This document shows, in pieces, positions 60,680 through 64,000 of a DNA stretch of 64,000 nt; the first letter of the stretch is position 1, and the number at the start of each line of letters is the position of its first letter. Location of the stretch: positions 1 through 64,000 of the forward strand of contig JAODBD010000003.1 in assembly GCA_025463785.1 (NCBI GenBank). Direction: 5' to 3'. The stretch is from Glaciihabitans sp. Its GTDB lineage: Bacteria; Actinomycetota; Actinomycetes; Actinomycetales; Microbacteriaceae. Under the pieces are notes generated by a model. It did not search any database. It worked only from the letters and a program-made list of their open reading frames with translations, and had not been told where the DNA came from. The position numbers and the translations under genes were made by a program.

Positions 60680-60785
60680 GACACTGCACAAAAGAATCCG
60701 AAAATAAATGAGAAATTCGTGAGACGCATTGACGCCTCGCGCACATTCCCAAGTAAAGGGTCTATCCGTAGCCGAGGGGGTGAGC

Positions 60786-61373
60786 GTGAGGGCAGATTCA
60801 CTGAGCCTTCTGTTGGTGAACGCTGACGCCGACGAGCGCGCACTTTTTGCACGGGTCCAGGCCGGTGACCGTGAGTCGTTTCGCATAATCTTCCGCCTGC
60901 ACATGCGCTCGGTCTATTGGGCGGCATTTGGCGTACTTCAATCGCGCGCCGACTCCGAAGAGGTCATGCAGGACGCCTTCATGACCATGTGGGACAAACG
61001 GATGTCCATCGAACTTGTTGGCGAGTCGACGCTTCCCTGGCTGGTGACAACAGCCCGCTATCTCGCCCTCAATCGGCGACGCGCGGAAGAGCGCCGTCGC
61101 CGAGATCCGCTCGATCCGAACGCTGAACTTCTCGACCGTGCCCTCGGCCCAGAGAACGCTGCCGTCGCCAACGAAGCGCGGCAGCACATTGAAGAAGTAA
61201 TGGCGGGCATGCCGCTCGTCGATCAGGAAATTTTCTGGCTCTGCCTCGTTGGCGACCTGAGTTACAAACAGGCCGCTCGCCAACTGGGAATTTCGCACGG
61301 ATCCGTGCGAAATCGACTATCCCGACTCAAGGCGCGACTGCGCTCTGAGCTATCGCTGCTGAAAGGCGACTAA
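60786..61373 (+). CDS. ECF-type RNA polymerase sigma factor
   Basis: A sigma-70-family factor of about 195 residues. Region 2 is visible as DRESFRIIFRLHMRSVYWAAFGVLQSRADSEEVMQDAFMTMWDKRM and SLPWLVTTARYLALNRRRAEERRRRDP. Region 4 has QEIFWLCLVGDLSYKQAARQLGISHGSVRNRLSRLKARLRSEL with its helix-turn-helix. GAGGGGG (60774-60780) gives good spacing to GTG 60786; GTG 60780 is an alternative. The next gene, 2 bases after the stop, encodes a membrane protein that could be its anti-sigma partner. Confidence 0.88.
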   Translation: MRADSLSLLLVNADADERALFARVQAGDRESFRIIFRLHMRSVYWAAFGVLQSRADSEEVMQDAFMTMWDKRMSIELVGESTLPWLVTTARYLALNRRRAEERRRRDPLDPNAELLDRALGPENAAVANEARQHIEEVMAGMPLVDQEIFWLCLVGDLSYKQAARQLGISHGSVRNRLSRLKARLRSELSLLKGD

Positions 61374-61375
61374 CC

Positions 61376-61882
61376 ATGGCGATAACAGACAACATGCTTC
61401 CGGATGCGGAGGAGTTCTCTCGAATGGAGGAAGAGCTCTTCGGCAGACTGGAGCGCAGCCACACGCGGCAGGTTCGCAGGCATCGACTCCTGGCCGCGGC
61501 ATCCATTGTGCTGCTTGCTGGCGGGGGCGTTGCCGCAGTCCAGGTGGCCAACAGCACGGCGGTTTCGCACTCTGCCTACTGTTACGCGACCGCGGACGCG
61601 GGCTCGCAGTCTGCTCAGGTGGCGTTACCGGTGGACGAGGTGAAGGTCGACGGCAGTTCGCTTAAGCACGCCGGCATCTCCGCCGCTGCGAACCTTGCAG
61701 TGCAGCACTGTTTGATTGTGTGGAACAGCGGCTATTTCAATGCAGGCTCCACCTCCGGGCAGACGAGCGATCCGAAGTTGCAGGCCTGCGTCCGCAACGA
61801 TCAGGTCATTGCCGTGTTCCCGAAGACGGTCGGTGGCTCGGCAAACGACTTCTGCACAAACCTGGGGATGAGCGCGCCCTAG
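61376..61882 (+). CDS. hypothetical one-TM protein, possible anti-sigma factor
   Basis: A 168-residue protein: a short cytoplasmic N terminus (MAITDNMLPDAEEFSRMEEELFGRLERSHTRQVRRH), one TM helix (LLAAASIVLLAGGGVAAVQVA), and an exported domain with four Cys (AYCYATADAG, VQHCLIVW, LQACVRNDQ and DFCTNLG). Layout and coupling to the ECF sigma gene suggest an anti-sigma factor. However, the zinc-binding HxxxCxxC motif of typical ZAS anti-sigma domains is absent. The function is therefore tentative. Confidence 0.6.
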   Translation: MAITDNMLPDAEEFSRMEEELFGRLERSHTRQVRRHRLLAAASIVLLAGGGVAAVQVANSTAVSHSAYCYATADAGSQSAQVALPVDEVKVDGSSLKHAGISAAANLAVQHCLIVWNSGYFNAGSTSGQTSDPKLQACVRNDQVIAVFPKTVGGSANDFCTNLGMSAP

Positions 61883-61952
61883 GTCACGTGACGAAACTGC
61901 GCGGCTTCCCGCGGGCGCTAGTGTGAAGGCACTGTCAGCCTGAGGAGAAATC

Positions 61953-62576
61953 ATGAGCGCGCCCATTGCCATTCCGAAAACACCGGGGCAACGACTCCTC
62001 TCCGGGAGCTTGCTCGCTCTGCTCGTGATTCCGGCCGGCGTGATCTTGTTCACACTGATTTCGAGCATCGGGTTCGTCGCGTCCTTCACCGGGTTCGCAA
62101 TCGCATTTGGCGCGGTGTGGTTGTACCGAAAGGGTGCCGGCGACATTATTACCCGCGCAGGGGCGGGGGCAATAACCGGGATCGTGATCGTGACACTGCT
62201 TCTCGGCTTCTACGTCAGCATGGTTTTCGATTTCGCGAACGCCTTAGCCAAATCGGCGACCGATCTGGGTCATCCCCTGACCGCGTGGACTGCATTCAAC
62301 AGCGCAGCGTTCTGGCCGCTGTTCAACGAGAACTTCGGGCCGCTGTTCTCTGACAACGCCCTGTTCTTCGTTCTCGCGCTCGCATTCGGCATTCTCGGCT
62401 CCTTCCGCATCCTGCGACGGGCCTTCATGACTTCGGTTTCGGGCAGCAGCACCGCGGCGACATTCGGCACCGCACCGCCCGCACCAAGTCAGCCACCTGT
62501 GTACCCGAGCGACGGTGACGGGTCGCCGTCGGCCTCCGCTGACGAGAAGACAACGCCGCCGCACTCGCAGTCGTAA
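61953..62576 (+). CDS. hypothetical membrane protein
   Basis: A 207-residue protein with GAGGAG 7 bases upstream of the ATG. About four helices: LLSGSLLALLVIPAGVILFTLISS, GFVASFTGFAIAFGAVWLY, GAITGIVIVTLLLGFYVSMVF and LFFVLALAFGILGSFRIL. The last is followed by a Ser/Pro-rich cytoplasmic tail (APPAPSQPPVYPSDGDGSPSAS). No family recognised. It is in the same direction as the sigma factor pair but 70 bases apart, and may be an independent unit. Confidence 0.65.
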   Translation: MSAPIAIPKTPGQRLLSGSLLALLVIPAGVILFTLISSIGFVASFTGFAIAFGAVWLYRKGAGDIITRAGAGAITGIVIVTLLLGFYVSMVFDFANALAKSATDLGHPLTAWTAFNSAAFWPLFNENFGPLFSDNALFFVLALAFGILGSFRILRRAFMTSVSGSSTAATFGTAPPAPSQPPVYPSDGDGSPSASADEKTTPPHSQS

Positions 62577-62705
62577 CGCGCGAATTGAACTGTGCCGGCA
62601 TCCATTTCGTTGTTAGTGGTGACACCTTTTAGCACCTAGTGATCGGCGGTTCAAGACCATGCTCGACCTGTCCCGCAGCGTGAAACCCCGTGCTACGGTC
62701 AGGAA

Positions 62706-63755
62706 ATGACCCGCATCGCGGCGGTAGCACCGGTCGTCCCAGACCATCGCTACAGTCAGGCAGAGATTACCGCGGAGCTTGCGCCGCTCATCACCCACCA
62801 GGATTCACACCGGGTGGTGCTCGAACGGATGCACGCCAACAGCGGCATCCTGACTCGCCACACTGCGCTGCCGCTCGAGCGATACCGCGATCTTGGCTCC
62901 TTTCGCGAGACGAACGAGATCTTCATCCAGGTAGCAACCGATCTCGCCGCGAAGGCGCTATCGACGGCTCTTCAGGAGGCCGGCATCCAGGCCGACGAGG
63001 TCGACTTCATCCTGTTTACCTCGGTCACGGGCATTTCAGCGCCATCGATTGACGCTCTCCTCATTTCTCGACTTGGACTGCGCCGCGACGTCAAGCGGCT
63101 GCCCTCATATGGGCTGGGATGCGTCGCCGGTGCCGCGGGGATCGCGCGCGTCCACGATTACCTGGTCGGGCATCCCGATGAAGTCGGCGTTCTGATCGCC
63201 GTCGAACTGTGCTCGCTTACGCTGCAGCGCGACGACTCGTCAATGGCCAACTTCGTCGCCAGCGGGCTCTTCGGGGATGGCGCTGCCGCAGTCGTAATGG
63301 TCGGCGACAATCGCGCGGAACCAGGCCCGAGCATCGTCGACACCCGCAGCGCCGTCTACCCGAACAGCGAGGGTGTCATCGGCTTCAACGTCGGCGGGAC
63401 CGGCTTCGAGATCGTTCTGACGTCAGAGGTCGCAGACGTCATCGCGCAGTACTTCCCAGTCAACGTCGCGGCATTCCTTGCCGACAATGGCATCACGGTC
63501 GCTGAGATCGATACCTGGTTCGCGCATCCCGGAGGCCCTCGAGTACTTGAAGCGTTCGCCGACTCGCTGCGCTTGCCGGAGGAGGCGTTGGCCCTCAGCT
63601 ACTCGTCGCTGGCGCGAGTCGGCAACCTGTCGTCGGCATCCGTCCTGCACGTTCTTGCCTCGGGCATGAATCAGGATGCCGGCAGCCGCGGCCTGCTCTT
63701 CGCCGTCGGCCCTGGCGTCAGCGCGGAGTTTGTGCTGCTCGAGTGGCCCGCGTGA
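62706..63755 (+). CDS. type III polyketide synthase (chalcone-synthase-like)
   Basis: Homodimeric ketosynthase that extends a fatty-acyl or other CoA starter with malonyl-CoA to make resorcinols, pyrones or phloroglucinols. The 349-residue protein has the catalytic triad C139 in SYGLGCVAGAAG, H274 in WFAHPGGPRVLEA and N307 in VGNLSSASVLHVL, plus the FGDGAAAVVMV loop. The HPGG and GNLSSA patterns separate it from KAS III (FabH). The next gene overlaps by 4 bases and is an isoprenylcysteine-methyltransferase-like protein. This matches bacterial alkylresorcinol/alkylquinone clusters (SrsA-SrsB-like). Confidence 0.9.
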   Translation: MTRIAAVAPVVPDHRYSQAEITAELAPLITHQDSHRVVLERMHANSGILTRHTALPLERYRDLGSFRETNEIFIQVATDLAAKALSTALQEAGIQADEVDFILFTSVTGISAPSIDALLISRLGLRRDVKRLPSYGLGCVAGAAGIARVHDYLVGHPDEVGVLIAVELCSLTLQRDDSSMANFVASGLFGDGAAAVVMVGDNRAEPGPSIVDTRSAVYPNSEGVIGFNVGGTGFEIVLTSEVADVIAQYFPVNVAAFLADNGITVAEIDTWFAHPGGPRVLEAFADSLRLPEEALALSYSSLARVGNLSSASVLHVLASGMNQDAGSRGLLFAVGPGVSAEFVLLEWPA

Positions 63756-64000
63756 TCCTCTATTTCGTTTTCATTCTGCTGACAGGCGTCGAGCGGCTGG
63801 TCGAGATGGTCGTATCGACGCGCAACGCACGCTGGGCGTTCATGCGCGGGGGCGTGGAGTACGGCCAACGCCACTTCCCGTGGATGGTGGCATTGCACTT
63901 CGGGTTGCTGGCCGGTGCGCTCGCCGAGGTGTTCGTGCTGAATCGGCCGTTCATCCCGTGGCTCGGGTGGTCGATGCTGGCGATTGCGCTGCTCTGTCAG
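63752..64000 (+). CDS. isoprenylcysteine carboxyl methyltransferase-like protein (partial)
   Basis: GTG 63752 overlaps the PKS stop and the frame runs open to the window end (83 residues seen). It starts VILYFVFILLTGVERLVEMVV, then STRNARWAFMRGGVEYGQRHFPWMVALHFGLLAGALAEVFVL and RPFIPWLGWSMLAIALLCQ. The pattern TGVERLxE-x-STRNARWAFMRGGVEYG with the first helices is typical of the ICMT-like methyltransferases that follow type III PKS genes. These O-methylate or oxidise the polyketide product in SrsB-type systems. The catalytic C-terminal half is outside the window. Confidence 0.8.
   Translation, partial: MILYFVFILLTGVERLVEMVVSTRNARWAFMRGGVEYGQRHFPWMVALHFGLLAGALAEVFVLNRPFIPWLGWSMLAIALLCQ

Noticed and set aside
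59956-60927. 323-codon version of the crystallin-like protein
   Set aside because: The extra N-terminal 128 residues are not a signal sequence; ATG 60543 begins a proper signal peptide.

Overview
The window spans the replication origin of a high-GC Gram-positive chromosome, almost certainly an actinobacterium of the Micrococcales, most like Microbacteriaceae. The evidence is gene order: parB-parA-rsmG-khpB-yidC-yidD-rnpA-rpmH on the minus strand, then dnaA-oriC-dnaN-gnd-recF-dciA-gyrB-gyrA and a DUF3566 gene on the plus strand. Actinobacterial hallmarks are also present: MurJ beside a DUF6049 protein, trxBA behind a SigR-type promoter, and crgA with a class E sortase next to the PknA/PknB/PbpA/RodA/PstP/FHA cluster. 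No phage, insertion sequence or CRISPR array is visible.

Layout. 0-10.8 kb: rpsF (partial), ino1, pcnA, a DUF6049 membrane protein, murJ, trxB-trxA, an aminotransferase and a D-Ala-D-Ala ligase-type gene. 10.8-16.1 kb: the minus-strand segregation and ribosome/membrane-biogenesis cluster with two parS sites. 16.1-27.1 kb: dnaA, oriC with DnaA boxes and an AT-rich stretch, dnaN, gnd, recF, dciA, gyrB, gyrA, DUF3566. 27.2-28.7 kb: tRNA-Ile, tRNA-Ala, copy 1 of a dispersed intergenic repeat, a Fur/Zur-like palindrome, a 43-codon ORF and a membrane protein. 28.7-34 kb: a ROK regulator facing a four-gene operon of two sugar-phosphate-isomerase-like proteins and two Gfo/Idh/MocA dehydrogenases. 34-37.4 kb: cyclophilin, a tandem rhomboid pair of which the first lacks catalytic residues, and crgA. 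37.4-47.3 kb: sortase E and the Ser/Thr-kinase, penicillin-binding protein, RodA, PP2C and FHA cluster that controls cell-wall elongation. 47.3-51.4 kb: tRNA-Leu with copy 2 of the repeat, a MarR-controlled oxidoreductase, and pnuC. 51.4-57.7 kb: accessory region with a YefM/RelE-type toxin-antitoxin pair, a cassette of paralogous CENFSQGP lipoproteins with small membrane proteins, a secreted TIM-barrel-like protein, an AlaX-type editing protein and a VanZ-like protein. 57.8-64 kb: a secreted S53 peptidase convergent with a crystallin/I36-inhibitor-like secreted protein, an ECF sigma factor with a one-TM partner, and a type III polyketide synthase coupled to an isoprenylcysteine-methyltransferase-like gene that runs off the end.

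The core genes cooperate in replication initiation, chromosome segregation, membrane-protein insertion and phospho-regulated peptidoglycan synthesis. The best candidates for something undescribed are the pseudo-rhomboid/rhomboid pair, the paralogous lipoprotein cassette, the tRNA-associated repeat with its 41-nt identical hairpin core, and the Zur-like palindrome abutting a short ORF. All assignments rest on reading motifs and context; no database search was run.
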